From Actinomycetospora sp. TBRC 11914 (GTDB taxonomy: Bacteria > Actinomycetota > Actinomycetes > Mycobacteriales > Pseudonocardiaceae), in assembly GCF_012933465.1 (NCBI RefSeq), contig NZ_JABBND010000004.1, forward strand, positions 186,001-250,000: a DNA stretch of 64,000 nt, given 5' to 3'. Position numbers and translations under genes: made by a program. Every line of letters starts with the position of its first letter. The stretch's first letter is position 1. The notes below the pieces were generated by a model, which saw only the letters and a list, made by a program, of their open reading frames with translations, had not been told where the DNA came from and did no database searches. This document shows, one piece after another, positions 41,477 through 49,474 of this stretch.

Positions 41477-44049
41477 GGACGATGCTGCGGGTCGCGGCCC
41501 GCTCGGTGGCCGCGTCGAAGGCCCGGATGGCGCTCTCGGTCGTGGTGGTGGCGCTCGGGGTCGGGTTCGTGGTCGCCACCCTGGTGCTCTCCGCGACGAT
41601 CAACGCCGCGTTCACCGGCCTGTTCACCTCCGGCGCCGCCGATGTCACCGCGAGCCCGCGGGCGGCGTTCGCCGTGGAGGTCGAGGACCAGGCCATCTCC
41701 GGGTCGGTCCCGACCTTGCCCGCCGCCGCGGTCGACGCCGTCGCCCGAACCCCCGGGGTGGCCGCGGCCCACGGCGAAGTCGCGACCCAGGACGTGACCG
41801 TGGTCGACGCCGCCGGGCACCCGGTCGGGCCGGCCAGCGGCGCGCCGACGCTGGGCTACAACTGGTACCCCCGCGCCCACCCGATCGCCTCGCTCACCGC
41901 CGGGCACGCTCCGGACGGGGCCGGGCAGGTCGTGCTCGACGCCCCCAGCGCGGCCGCCGCGCACCTCACGCTCGGCGCCCCGGTCCGCCTGATCAGCCCC
42001 GCGGCGACCACGCCGGCCACGCTGGTCGGGCTCGCTGACCCCGGGAGCGCGAACCCGGGGGTCGGGCTGGTCTTCCTCGACACCCCGACCGCGCAGTCGG
42101 CGCTGCTCGGCCAGCCCGGCCGGTTCACCGCGGTCACCGCCGACGCCGCCCCCGGCACCACCGACGCCGCGCTCGCCCCCGCGGTCCAGCACGCCCTCGG
42201 TGCGACGGTCAGCGTGGCCACCCGCGAGCAGCAGGCCTCCTCTGCGGCGGCGCGCGTCGGCGCCTTCCTGTCCACCGTGACCTACGCGCTCCTCGGCATC
42301 GCGGCGGTCGCGCTGCTGGTGGGCAGCTTCCTGATCGTCAACACGTTCACGATGCTCGTCGCCGGGCGGATGCGGGAGCTGGGGCTGCTGCGCGCGGTCG
42401 GCGCCCGCCGCGGCCAGGTCACCGCGATGGTGCTCGGCGAGGCCGTGCTCGTCGGGCTGGTCGGGGCCACCGTCGGGCTCGGCGCCGGCATCGGGCTCTG
42501 CGCCGGCCTGGAGGCCGCGCTGCGCGGGTTCGGGATCGACCTCTCCTCGGTGGGGCTGGTCGTCCCCGGCGTCACCGTCCCCGCCGCCTATGTGCTCGGG
42601 ATCGGGGTGACCGTCGCCGCGGCGTACCTGCCTGCGCGCCGGGCCGGGCGCGCCGCACCGACCGAGGTCCTGCGCGAGTCCGCCGCGCCCACCGAGACCG
42701 GCACCGGCCGCGGCCGGGTCCTCGCCGGTACCGCGGTGCTGCTCCTCGCCGCCGCGTCGTTGCTGGGCGCCGCGCTGCTCACCCCGCGCACCGGGGACCT
42801 GACCCTCGGCGGCGGGCTGTTCGCCCTCGGCGCAGCCGCGAGCCTGGCCGGCCTGGTGCTGATCGGGCCGGCGCTCGCGCGGCGGGTGGTCTCCGGTCTC
42901 GCCGCCGCCTATCCCCGCCTGTTCGGCGCGGTGGGGCGGCTCGCCCGGGACAATGCCGCCCGGGCGCCGCGGCGGACCGCGACAACCGCCGCCGCGCTGA
43001 CTGTCGGGGTCGCGCTGGTCACCGGGCTGGGCATCCTCGCCTCGTCCTTGGACACCTCGATCATCGCGGAGACCTCGAGCAGCCTCGGCGCGGACTACGT
43101 GCTCTCCGGGCGCGGAGGGCAACCCCTTGCCCCGCAGGTCACCGACGCGGTGCGCGCCGTGCCGGGGGTCGCGTCGATCACCCGGCAGCGCTATGCCCCC
43201 GCCGGCTTCCGTGGGGCGCAGGTCTCGCTCTCCGGGGTCGACACCGCCACCCTGGACGCCGCGACCGCACCGCAGTACGTCGCCGGCGACACCGGCGCAG
43301 TGGCGCGCGGCCAGCTCGACGTCGACCAAGCGAGCGCCGCCGCCGACGGGCTGGCGATCGGCTCGCCGGTGCACCTGACCTTCGTCGACGGCACCCCGGC
43401 CGACCTGACCGTAGGGGCGATCAGCAAGCCCCCACCCGGCGGCGGCAAGGACGGCTCGACCTTCCAGGTCTCGCTGGACACCCTGAGCCGCTACCAGCCA
43501 CTCGCCCGGGACTTCAGCCTCTCGGTGATCGCTGCACCCGGCGCCGCCGCCGCTCTGGGACCCGCTCTGCACCAGGCCCTCGCGAGCGATCCCCAGGTCA
43601 GCATCCAGAACCGGGCCGACCAGCAGAACGCCCTGCGCGGCCAGGTCGACCTTGTACTCGAGCTGCTGTACGGGCTGCTCGCGCTCGCCGTCGTGGTGGC
43701 CGTGCTGGGGGTGGTCAACACTCTGGCGCTCTCGGTCATCGAGCGCCGCCGCGAGATCGGGCTGCTGCGCGCGGTCGGAGCCACACGCGCCCAGATTCGC
43801 TCACTGATTCGGCTCGAAGCGCTCGCGGTGTCGCTGTACGGCACCGTCCTCGGGGTCGCGCTCGGGTTCGCCTGGGGGGCCGCCGGGCAGCGACTCCTCA
43901 CCGGCTACGGCGTCACCACGCTCTCCGTGCCGTGGGCCACCGTCGCCGCCCTCGCAGTCGGGGGCGTGCTGGTCGGGCTCGTCGCCGCTATCGCGCCGGC
44001 TCGCCGCGCCGCCCGCGCGGACATTCTCGCCGGCCTGGCCGCCACCTGA
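41473..44049 (+). CDS. FtsX-like ABC permease, duplicated (MacB-type)
   Basis: The 858-residue permease has an N-terminal helix (ARMALSVVVVALGVGFVVATLVL), an extracellular MacB-type periplasmic domain, then three helices with MRELGLLRAVGARRGQV. The layout repeats in the second half (ERRREIGLLRAVGATRAQI near residue 760). The two FtsX modules are fused, as in actinobacterial MacB-like exporters. It works with the preceding ATPase. The signature RRREIGLLRAVGATRAQ is the conserved FtsX loop. Confidence 0.9.
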   Translation: MRTMLRVAARSVAASKARMALSVVVVALGVGFVVATLVLSATINAAFTGLFTSGAADVTASPRAAFAVEVEDQAISGSVPTLPAAAVDAVARTPGVAAAHGEVATQDVTVVDAAGHPVGPASGAPTLGYNWYPRAHPIASLTAGHAPDGAGQVVLDAPSAAAAHLTLGAPVRLISPAATTPATLVGLADPGSANPGVGLVFLDTPTAQSALLGQPGRFTAVTADAAPGTTDAALAPAVQHALGATVSVATREQQASSAAARVGAFLSTVTYALLGIAAVALLVGSFLIVNTFTMLVAGRMRELGLLRAVGARRGQVTAMVLGEAVLVGLVGATVGLGAGIGLCAGLEAALRGFGIDLSSVGLVVPGVTVPAAYVLGIGVTVAAAYLPARRAGRAAPTEVLRESAAPTETGTGRGRVLAGTAVLLLAAASLLGAALLTPRTGDLTLGGGLFALGAAASLAGLVLIGPALARRVVSGLAAAYPRLFGAVGRLARDNAARAPRRTATTAAALTVGVALVTGLGILASSLDTSIIAETSSSLGADYVLSGRGGQPLAPQVTDAVRAVPGVASITRQRYAPAGFRGAQVSLSGVDTATLDAATAPQYVAGDTGAVARGQLDVDQASAAADGLAIGSPVHLTFVDGTPADLTVGAISKPPPGGGKDGSTFQVSLDTLSRYQPLARDFSLSVIAAPGAAAALGPALHQALASDPQVSIQNRADQQNALRGQVDLVLELLYGLLALAVVVAVLGVVNTLALSVIERRREIGLLRAVGATRAQIRSLIRLEALAVSLYGTVLGVALGFAWGAAGQRLLTGYGVTTLSVPWATVAALAVGGVLVGLVAAIAPARRAARADILAGLAAT

Positions 44050-44101
44050 GACCGCACCTGGCGCGCGGTCCGGGCGACGTCGCGCCGCCTGAGGAGCCAC
44101 C

Positions 44102-44380
44102 ATGACCTGGGTCGCACTGCTGATGGCGGCGCTGTTCCTGATCACCGGGGTCGTGAGGGCGCTGCGCCCGCAGGCCGAGTTCACCGAGGCACTGATCGAC
44201 ACCGCGATCGGCCTCGGCGCGGGGGCGCTCGGGGTCTCCGAGCTGATCCGGGGACCGGCCGTCGGGGCCCTGGTCGGGCTCGGCCTGCTGGGGCTCCTCG
44301 CCGGGTCCAGCCTGCTGCTCGGACGGCGGCTGCGGGCCCGCCGTCCCCCGAGGGACCCTGGATGTTCTACAGGGCTGTAG
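44102..44380 (+). CDS. small three-helix membrane protein
   Basis: The 92-residue protein is mostly hydrophobic: MTWVALLMAALFLITGVVRAL, an AIGLGAGALGVSELI helix and GALVGLGLLGLLAGSSLLL, ending in an Arg-rich tail. I do not recognise the family. It lies 52 bases after the permease and may be an accessory subunit. Its TAG stop is inside operator O3, so blaI control sequences overlap the gene's end. Confidence 0.65.
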   Translation: MTWVALLMAALFLITGVVRALRPQAEFTEALIDTAIGLGAGALGVSELIRGPAVGALVGLGLLGLLAGSSLLLGRRLRARRPPRDPGCSTGL

Positions 44381-44381
44381 A
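44366..44381. promoter_or_regulatory. BlaI-type operator O3 before blaI
   Basis: TCTAC-AGGGCT-GTAGA, containing TACA/TGTA half-sites as in MecI/BlaI operators. It lies 35 bases before the blaI ATG, suggesting autoregulation. Confidence 0.7.
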
Positions 44382-44416
44382 GTCGCGGACGAGACAGCAG
44401 GAGGCGGCGGCCGGTC

Positions 44417-44818
44417 ATGAGCTCACCCCCCGAGGAACCCTCGACTCCCGACCGTGGCGACCGCCGCGCCCCGGGTGCCCTCGAGAAGCAAGTCTGGAGC
44501 GTGCTCCTGGCCGCCGAGCGACCCCTGACCACCGGCGAGGTCCGTGACCAGCTCAACGCGCAGGGTCCGCCGTTGGCCTACACCACCGTGGTCACCATCC
44601 TCGGGCGGCTCTACGCGAAGGGTCTGCTGACCCGCACCCTCGACGGGCGCGCCCACCGCTACGCCCCCGCCAGCACCCCCGAGGGGATGGCCGCGTCGCG
44701 GATGCACCAGGCCCTGGCCGGCGAGGGGGACCACGCGGCGGTGCTCGCGAGCTTCGTCTCCGACCTCTCCGACACCGACGAGGCACTGCTGCGCCGCCTG
44801 CTCGGCGGGAACGGCTGA
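44417..44818 (+). CDS. blaI: BlaI/MecI family repressor
   Basis: The 133-residue winged-helix repressor has PGALEKQVWSVLLAAERPLTTGEVRDQLNAQ, the recognition region PPLAYTTVVTILGRLYAKGLLTR, a wing (GRAHRYAPASTPEG) and a C-terminal helical dimerisation arm. BlaI repressors are cleaved or released when an M56 sensor protease detects a signal; such a protease is encoded next. Three matching palindromes nearby are the candidate targets. Confidence 0.9.
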   Translation: MSSPPEEPSTPDRGDRRAPGALEKQVWSVLLAAERPLTTGEVRDQLNAQGPPLAYTTVVTILGRLYAKGLLTRTLDGRAHRYAPASTPEGMAASRMHQALAGEGDHAAVLASFVSDLSDTDEALLRRLLGGNG

Positions 44819-44827
44819 ACGGCGAGC

Positions 44828-45775
44828 ATGCGCATCGCGGTCTTCCTGCCCCTGCTGCTGCCCCTGCTGGCCGCCTGGGGTGCCACCCCCCTGGCGCACC
44901 GGGTGCCGCCGCGACTGGCGACCTGGCTGCTCACCGCCGCCGCCGCGGTGCTCGCCGGGTGCAGCACCGTGGCCCTGGCCCTCCTGGCCGGGACCGCGGC
45001 GCTGCGCATCCCGCTGCTGGCCGACCTCGAGCGCTACTCGCTGTCCGTCGTCGCCCGCGACGACCCCGCCTCGATCTGGGTCGCCCTCGCCGCCGGAACC
45101 CTGCTCACCGCCGCAACCCTCGCCGTCGGCCGGGTCGCGACCCGCCGCGCCCGCGCCGTGTTCGCCACGCATCGCCACACCCGGGCCCTCCCCGGCAGCG
45201 ACGAGCTCGTCGTCGTGCCCGACCCCGCGCCGGAGGCCTACGCCGCGCCTGGCCGCCCGGGCCGCATCGTCGTCTCCACCGCCATGCTGGACGCGCTGTC
45301 CCCCGCCGAGCAGGACGCGCTGATCGCGCACGAACGCTCCCACCTGGCCCACCACCACTACCGCTTCCTCGCCGCGGTCCACCTCGCCGCCGCGCTCAAC
45401 CCCGTGCTGATCCCGGTCGCCCGGACGGTCGGCTACACCGTGGAGCGCTGGGCCGACGAGGACGCCGCCCTCGCCGTGGGCGATCGACCGGTCGTCGCGC
45501 ACGCCGTCGGACGGGCCGCCCTGGCCGGCCGCGCCACCGCGGCGCCGAGCGCCCGGCCCGCCCTGGGTCTGGGCATCACCCCGGCGCTGCCTCGCCACGC
45601 CGGCGACGTGCCCCGCCGGGTCGCCGCGCTGCTGACCACCCCCCTCCTCACCGTGCGTCGCGGGTGGCTGCTCGTCGCGGTCGGTGTCGTCCTGCTCGCC
45701 GCGCTCGGCACGCTCGAGGCCCAGCAGGACTTCGAGGCGCTCCTCGAACTCGCCCGCCACGCCGTGACCCGCTGA
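44828..45775 (+). CDS. M56 family metalloprotease (BlaR1-like protease without sensor domain)
   Basis: The 315-residue membrane protease has four or five helices. The zinc motif is DALIAHERSHLAHHHYR (HExxH near residue 165), followed by NPVLIPVARTVGYTVERWADEDAA with the third-ligand Glu region. It lacks the C-terminal penicillin-binding domain of BlaR1, so signal sensing is not by beta-lactam binding. It follows blaI by nine bases and should cleave or release that repressor. Confidence 0.88.
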   Translation: MRIAVFLPLLLPLLAAWGATPLAHRVPPRLATWLLTAAAAVLAGCSTVALALLAGTAALRIPLLADLERYSLSVVARDDPASIWVALAAGTLLTAATLAVGRVATRRARAVFATHRHTRALPGSDELVVVPDPAPEAYAAPGRPGRIVVSTAMLDALSPAEQDALIAHERSHLAHHHYRFLAAVHLAAALNPVLIPVARTVGYTVERWADEDAALAVGDRPVVAHAVGRAALAGRATAAPSARPALGLGITPALPRHAGDVPRRVAALLTTPLLTVRRGWLLVAVGVVLLAALGTLEAQQDFEALLELARHAVTR

Positions 45776-45786
45776 GCGCCGACCCG

Positions 45787-47013
45787 ATGGCCGAGCCCAC
45801 CCCGCCCACCCCGAGCTCCCGGGTGCTGTGGCCACTGTTCGCGGCCGGGTTCGTCACCGCCTTCGGCTCCCACGGTGTCGCGGCCAACCTGGGCGCCGGA
45901 CCGGGCGACCTGGAGGACCGGCTCCTCACCCTCGGGGTGCTGCTCGCGCTCTACGACGGCGCCGAAGTCCTGCTCAAACCGGTCTTCGGCGCGCTCGCCG
46001 ACCGCGTCGGGCTCCGCCCGGTGCTCCTCGGCGGACTCGCCGCGTTCGCCATCGCCTCGACCGTGTTCGTCCTCGTCGACGACCCCGCCCTCCTTGGAAT
46101 GGCCCGCTTCGCCCAGGGCGCCGCCGCGTCGGCGTTCTCCCCGTCGGCCGGGGCGCTCATCGCCCGCGTCGGACCCCGACGCAGCGGGCGCGCCTTCGGC
46201 ACCTACGGCGCCTGGAAGAGCCTCGGCTACACCGCGGGACCGCTCCTCGGCGGCGCCCTCGTCGCCCTCGGCGGCTACCCCTGGCTGTTCGGCGTCCTCG
46301 CGGCGCTCGCCGTGCTCGTGCTGGCCTGGGCGGCGGTCACCGTGCCCGGCCCTGCCCCGCTGCCGAGGAAGCGTCAGACCCTCGCCGACCTCGCCCGCCG
46401 GCTGACCGACCGCGAGTTCCTGCCGCCCACCATCGCCCTGGCCTCCAGCGCCGCCGCACTGTCGTGCGCGGTCGGGTTCCTCCCCGTCGTGGGCCTGCGC
46501 GCGGGGCTGAGCCCGATCGTCACCGGCGCCGTGATCTCCGTCCTCGCAGTGAGTACCGCGGTCGTCCAACCGATCGTCGGCCGCCTCCGTGACCGTGGCC
46601 GCCTGGGCGACCGCACCGCCCTGACCGCCGGGACGCTCGTCACCGCCGCCGGACTCGCCGCGCCCGCCGTCCTGCCCGACCTCGCCGGACTGCTCGCTGC
46701 CGCCCTGCTCGTCGGGCTCGGCACCGGCCTGATCACTCCCGTGGGGTTCGCCCTGCTCGCCGCCGGCAGCCCACCCGCACGACTCGGACAGACCATGGGC
46801 AGCGCCGAACTCGGGCGCGAAGCGGGTGAGGCGGGGGGACCCCTGCTCGTCGGCGCCGTGGCCGCCCTCGCCGGACTCGGCACCGGTTTCCTCGCCGTGG
46901 CCGCCGCCGTCACCGTCACCGCCGGCAGCGCCGCCGCCGTCCGTACCCCCGCGAGCACCGCGAGCCCGTCCGAGGACTCGGACACCCCTCTGGGGCCGAC
47001 CCCGCCCGCGTGA
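45787..47013 (+). CDS. MFS exporter
   Basis: The 408-residue, 12-helix transporter has the MFS motif LADRVGLRPVLLGGLAAFAI after helix 2 and helix-5 motif GAWKSLGYTAGPLLGGALVALGG, typical of drug efflux proteins. A second motif, GRLRDRGRLGDRTA, starts the C-terminal half. It lies 11 bases after the M56 gene, so it is probably in the same BlaI-linked unit. The substrate is unknown. Confidence 0.83.
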   Translation: MAEPTPPTPSSRVLWPLFAAGFVTAFGSHGVAANLGAGPGDLEDRLLTLGVLLALYDGAEVLLKPVFGALADRVGLRPVLLGGLAAFAIASTVFVLVDDPALLGMARFAQGAAASAFSPSAGALIARVGPRRSGRAFGTYGAWKSLGYTAGPLLGGALVALGGYPWLFGVLAALAVLVLAWAAVTVPGPAPLPRKRQTLADLARRLTDREFLPPTIALASSAAALSCAVGFLPVVGLRAGLSPIVTGAVISVLAVSTAVVQPIVGRLRDRGRLGDRTALTAGTLVTAAGLAAPAVLPDLAGLLAAALLVGLGTGLITPVGFALLAAGSPPARLGQTMGSAELGREAGEAGGPLLVGAVAALAGLGTGFLAVAAAVTVTAGSAAAVRTPASTASPSEDSDTPLGPTPPA

Positions 47014-47062
47014 TCAGCGGCGGCACACCGCGGCTGTCGTCACGGTCGTCCAGCCGATCGAT

Positions 47063-47076
47063 GTTCCACGTGGAAC
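47063..47076. promoter_or_regulatory. parS-like centromere site
   Basis: GTTCCACGTGGAAC is a perfect 14-base palindrome, differing from the common GTTTCACGTGAAAC parS core only by symmetric T-C/A-G changes also seen in actinobacterial sites. It lies in the short gap between the MFS gene and tRNA-Ala, about 16 kb from the origin, where ParB-loading sites are expected. Confidence 0.75.
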
Positions 47077-47096
47077 GCGTTGTCGCAGGTCAGACG

Positions 47097-47172
47097 TGGT
47101 GGAGACGAAGGGAATCGAACCCTCAACCCCCGCCTTGCAAAGGCGGTGCTCTGCCAATTGAGCTACGTCCCC
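47097..47172 (-). tRNA. alaT: tRNA-Ala (TGC), CCA encoded
   Basis: The minus strand gives GGGGACG acceptor, TAGCTCAATTGGCAGAGC D-arm and an anticodon stem with loop CTTTGCAAG (anticodon TGC). The T-arm is GGTTCGATTCC, then CGTCTCC and ACCA. All four stems pair. In related genomes it lies close to tRNA-Ile; here about 3.8 kb separate them. An island-like block ends next to its 3' end. Confidence 0.95.
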
Positions 47173-47182
47173 GCTTGGGGGT

Positions 47183-47296
47183 CTAGGCGGGGCGGGTCGC
47201 CTCGCGCCAGACCTCCGCGGTCGGGCGTTCCTGCCGCCGCCGCACGAGGTGGGCCACCCCGAACGCCGCCGCCACCAGCACGACCAGCTTCGTCAC
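47183..47296 (-). CDS. DLW-39 family micro-protein
   Basis: The 37-residue peptide is MTKLVVLVAAAFGVAHLV, then a basic RRRQERPTAEVWREATRPA tail. One membrane helix and a tail with the Trp-containing EVWREAT motif match the DLW-39 family of actinobacteria, which is typically found near this tRNA pair. GTG 47296 overlaps the hydrolase stop by four bases, so translation may be coupled. Function is unknown. Confidence 0.7.
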   Translation of the reverse strand: MTKLVVLVAAAFGVAHLVRRRQERPTAEVWREATRPA

Positions 47297-48144
47297 GACT
47301 CCCACGCTAGCAGCCGCACCGCACCGTCGAGCGCGGCCGCGAAGCCCGCCGGGTCCTCGAGGTACCCGAGGTGACCGCCGGGAACCTCCAGCGGCGTGAG
47401 GCCGAGCTCGTCGGCGAGGACGAGGTTCGGGCGGCTCGCCAGCTGGGCCTCCGCCCGGGACTGCGCGCCGACCGCGAGGACGAGCCGGTCGGCGTGCTCG
47501 CGCAGCGCCGCCACGTCGAGCGGGTGCACCGGGTAGGGCCCGTACTCGTGGGAGAACCAGAAGGCGTTGTTGGCCGGCCACCGCTCCCGCATGGCGACGA
47601 ACTCCGGTGGGACCGCCGCGGGCTCCTCGCCCGCCGGCGGGCGGCGCGCACCGACGACGCCGGTGAGCTCGCCGAACTCGGCCATCGCGGCCTGGGCGCC
47701 CTCGCGGCGGTAGGTGGCGAGCACCGCGTCGAACCGCGCGACGAGCGCGTCCCCGTCCTCGAGCAGCCCCACCAGCGGGGGTTCGTGCGCGACCGCCACG
47801 CGGACGAGGTCCGGCCGGCGCACCAGCAGCTCGAGCGTCACGATCGCACCGGAGCTGCTGCCGAGGACCACCGCCGGCCCGCCGTGGCGCTCGATGAGCC
47901 GGGCCAGGTCCTCGACGTCGTCACCCAGTTTGTCGGGGCCCACCTCGCCGTCAACCGGGCTGCGCACGAATCCACGGCGGACGTAGGTGAGCACCGTCCA
48001 GCGCGGCGCGAGCAGGTCGGCGAGCGGGCCGAACACCGTCGGGTCGCCGTTCCCGCCCACCACGCACACCAGCAGCGGCCCGGAGCCCCGGACCTCGGTG
48101 TGCAGCCGCGCCCCGGGCACCGCGACGTCCTCGACGCTCGTCAC
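47293..48144 (-). CDS. alpha/beta hydrolase
   Basis: The 283-residue hydrolase has an oxyanion segment VVGGNGDPTVFGPLADLL and nucleophile elbow VVLGSSSGAIVTLELLV near residue 100. A cap domain holds AFWFSHEYGPYPVHPL, and the catalytic His is in EVPGGHLGYLEDP near residue 262. The substrate is unknown. GTG 48144 (MTSVEDVAVPGARL) is used; the frame is open further up but looks non-coding. It is divergent from the Tm-1-like gene. Confidence 0.83.
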   Translation of the reverse strand: MTSVEDVAVPGARLHTEVRGSGPLLVCVVGGNGDPTVFGPLADLLAPRWTVLTYVRRGFVRSPVDGEVGPDKLGDDVEDLARLIERHGGPAVVLGSSSGAIVTLELLVRRPDLVRVAVAHEPPLVGLLEDGDALVARFDAVLATYRREGAQAAMAEFGELTGVVGARRPPAGEEPAAVPPEFVAMRERWPANNAFWFSHEYGPYPVHPLDVAALREHADRLVLAVGAQSRAEAQLASRPNLVLADELGLTPLEVPGGHLGYLEDPAGFAAALDGAVRLLAWES

Positions 48145-48200
48145 GGCTCCACCGTAGGGCCGGGTGACCGATCGACGACGGGGCTTTTCTGCCACTGGAT

Positions 48201-48223
48201 GCAAGCAACGACGCTCCGCTTGC
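48201..48223. promoter_or_regulatory. inverted repeat in a divergent promoter region
   Basis: GCAAGC (48201-48206) is inverted to GCTTGC (48218-48223) with 11 bases between, followed by a GATAGG -10-like sequence. It lies 46 bases before the Tm-1-like gene and could be an operator for the Tm-1/PEP-hydrolase pair. Confidence 0.35.
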
Positions 48224-48268
48224 GATAGGACTCGGGATCGACGACGACGTCCGGCGGGGGGAGAACCC

Positions 48269-49447
48269 ATGGCGCACGCCTACGTGGTGGGCACGTTCGA
48301 CACGAAGGGCGACGAGCTGCGCTACGTCGCCGGACTGATCCGGGACGCGGGCCACGAGGTGACCACGGTCGACGTCGGGACCTCCGACGCCGGGGAGCGC
48401 CGCGCGGACGTCGCCGCGGCCGACGTCGCCGGCCCCGAGGCGTTCACCGGGGACCGCGGCACCTCGGTCGCCGCCATGGCCGCGGCACTGGAGCGGTGGC
48501 TGCCCGCCCGCGACGACCTCGACGGCGTGATCGCGCTCGGCGGCTCGGGCGGCACCGCGCTCGTCACCCCCGCGCTGCAGCGCCTCCCCGTCGGGATCCC
48601 GAAGGTCGTCGTCTCGACGGTGGCCTCGGGCGACGTCGCGCCCTACGTCGGGTCCAGCGACATCGCGCTCATGTACTCGGTCACCGACGTCGCCGGGCTC
48701 AACCGCATCAGCCGGGTGGTGCTCGCCAACGCCGCCCGCGCCCTCGCCGGGGCGCTCAGTGGTCCCCCGGTCGACCCGGGCCAGGACAGGCCCGCGCTCG
48801 GGCTGACGATGTTCGGGGTGACGACGCCGTGCGTCACCGCGGTCACCGAGGCGCTCGACGACGAGTTCGACTGCCTCGTCTTCCACGCCACCGGCACCGG
48901 CGGGCGCGCGATGGAGAAGCTCGTCGACGACGGCCTGGTCTCGGCGGTGTGCGACGTGTCCACCACCGAGATCGCCGACCTCGTCGCCGGCGGTGTCATG
49001 GCGGCCACCGAGGACCGGCTCGGGGCGATCGCCCGACGACGGGTGCCGTGGGTCGGCAGCGTCGGCGCGCTCGACATGGTCAACTTCGGAGCGCCCGACA
49101 CCGTGCCGGAGCGCTACCGCGACCGGCTCTTCTACGAGCACAACCCCCAGGTGACGCTGATGCGGACCACCCCCGACGAGTGCCGGGCGGCCGCGGAGTT
49201 CCTCGCGCGAGGCCTCAACGCCTGCGAGGGCCCGGTCCGCCTCGTGCTGCCGCTGCGCGGCGTCTCGGCGCTCGACGTCGAGGGTGGCCCGTTCGCCGAC
49301 CCGGCCGCCACCGAGGCCCTCGTCGAGACGCTGCGCGCCGAGCTGCGGCAGACCGATCGGCGGCGGCTCGTCGAGACCGACCTGCACGTGAACGACCCGG
49401 AGTTCGCGGCGCGCCTCGTCGCGGAACTGCGGGCCGTCAGCGAGTGA
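48269..49447 (+). CDS. Tm-1-like ATP-binding protein (UPF0261)
   Basis: The 392-residue protein starts with the family signature VVGTFDTKGDELRYVAGLI. It contains VIALGGSGGTALVTPAL, PKVVVSTVASGDVAPYVG, MYSVTDVAGLNRISR and FGVTTPCVTAV, all typical of the UPF0261/Tm-1 family. In tomato Tm-1, a virus-resistance protein, this domain binds ATP and is joined to a TIM barrel. Here the barrel is a separate gene 27 bases downstream. The bacterial role is unknown. Confidence 0.87.
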   Translation: MAHAYVVGTFDTKGDELRYVAGLIRDAGHEVTTVDVGTSDAGERRADVAAADVAGPEAFTGDRGTSVAAMAAALERWLPARDDLDGVIALGGSGGTALVTPALQRLPVGIPKVVVSTVASGDVAPYVGSSDIALMYSVTDVAGLNRISRVVLANAARALAGALSGPPVDPGQDRPALGLTMFGVTTPCVTAVTEALDDEFDCLVFHATGTGGRAMEKLVDDGLVSAVCDVSTTEIADLVAGGVMAATEDRLGAIARRRVPWVGSVGALDMVNFGAPDTVPERYRDRLFYEHNPQVTLMRTTPDECRAAAEFLARGLNACEGPVRLVLPLRGVSALDVEGGPFADPAATEALVETLRAELRQTDRRRLVETDLHVNDPEFAARLVAELRAVSE

Positions 49448-49474
49448 CACGAGCACCACCCGAGAGGAGCGTCG

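Noticed and set aside
36567..47172. tRNA-Ala as the attachment site of an integrated element
   Set aside because: No integrase is present and I found no duplicate of the tRNA 3' end near 36.6-37.3 kb by eye, so integration at the tRNA is unsupported.
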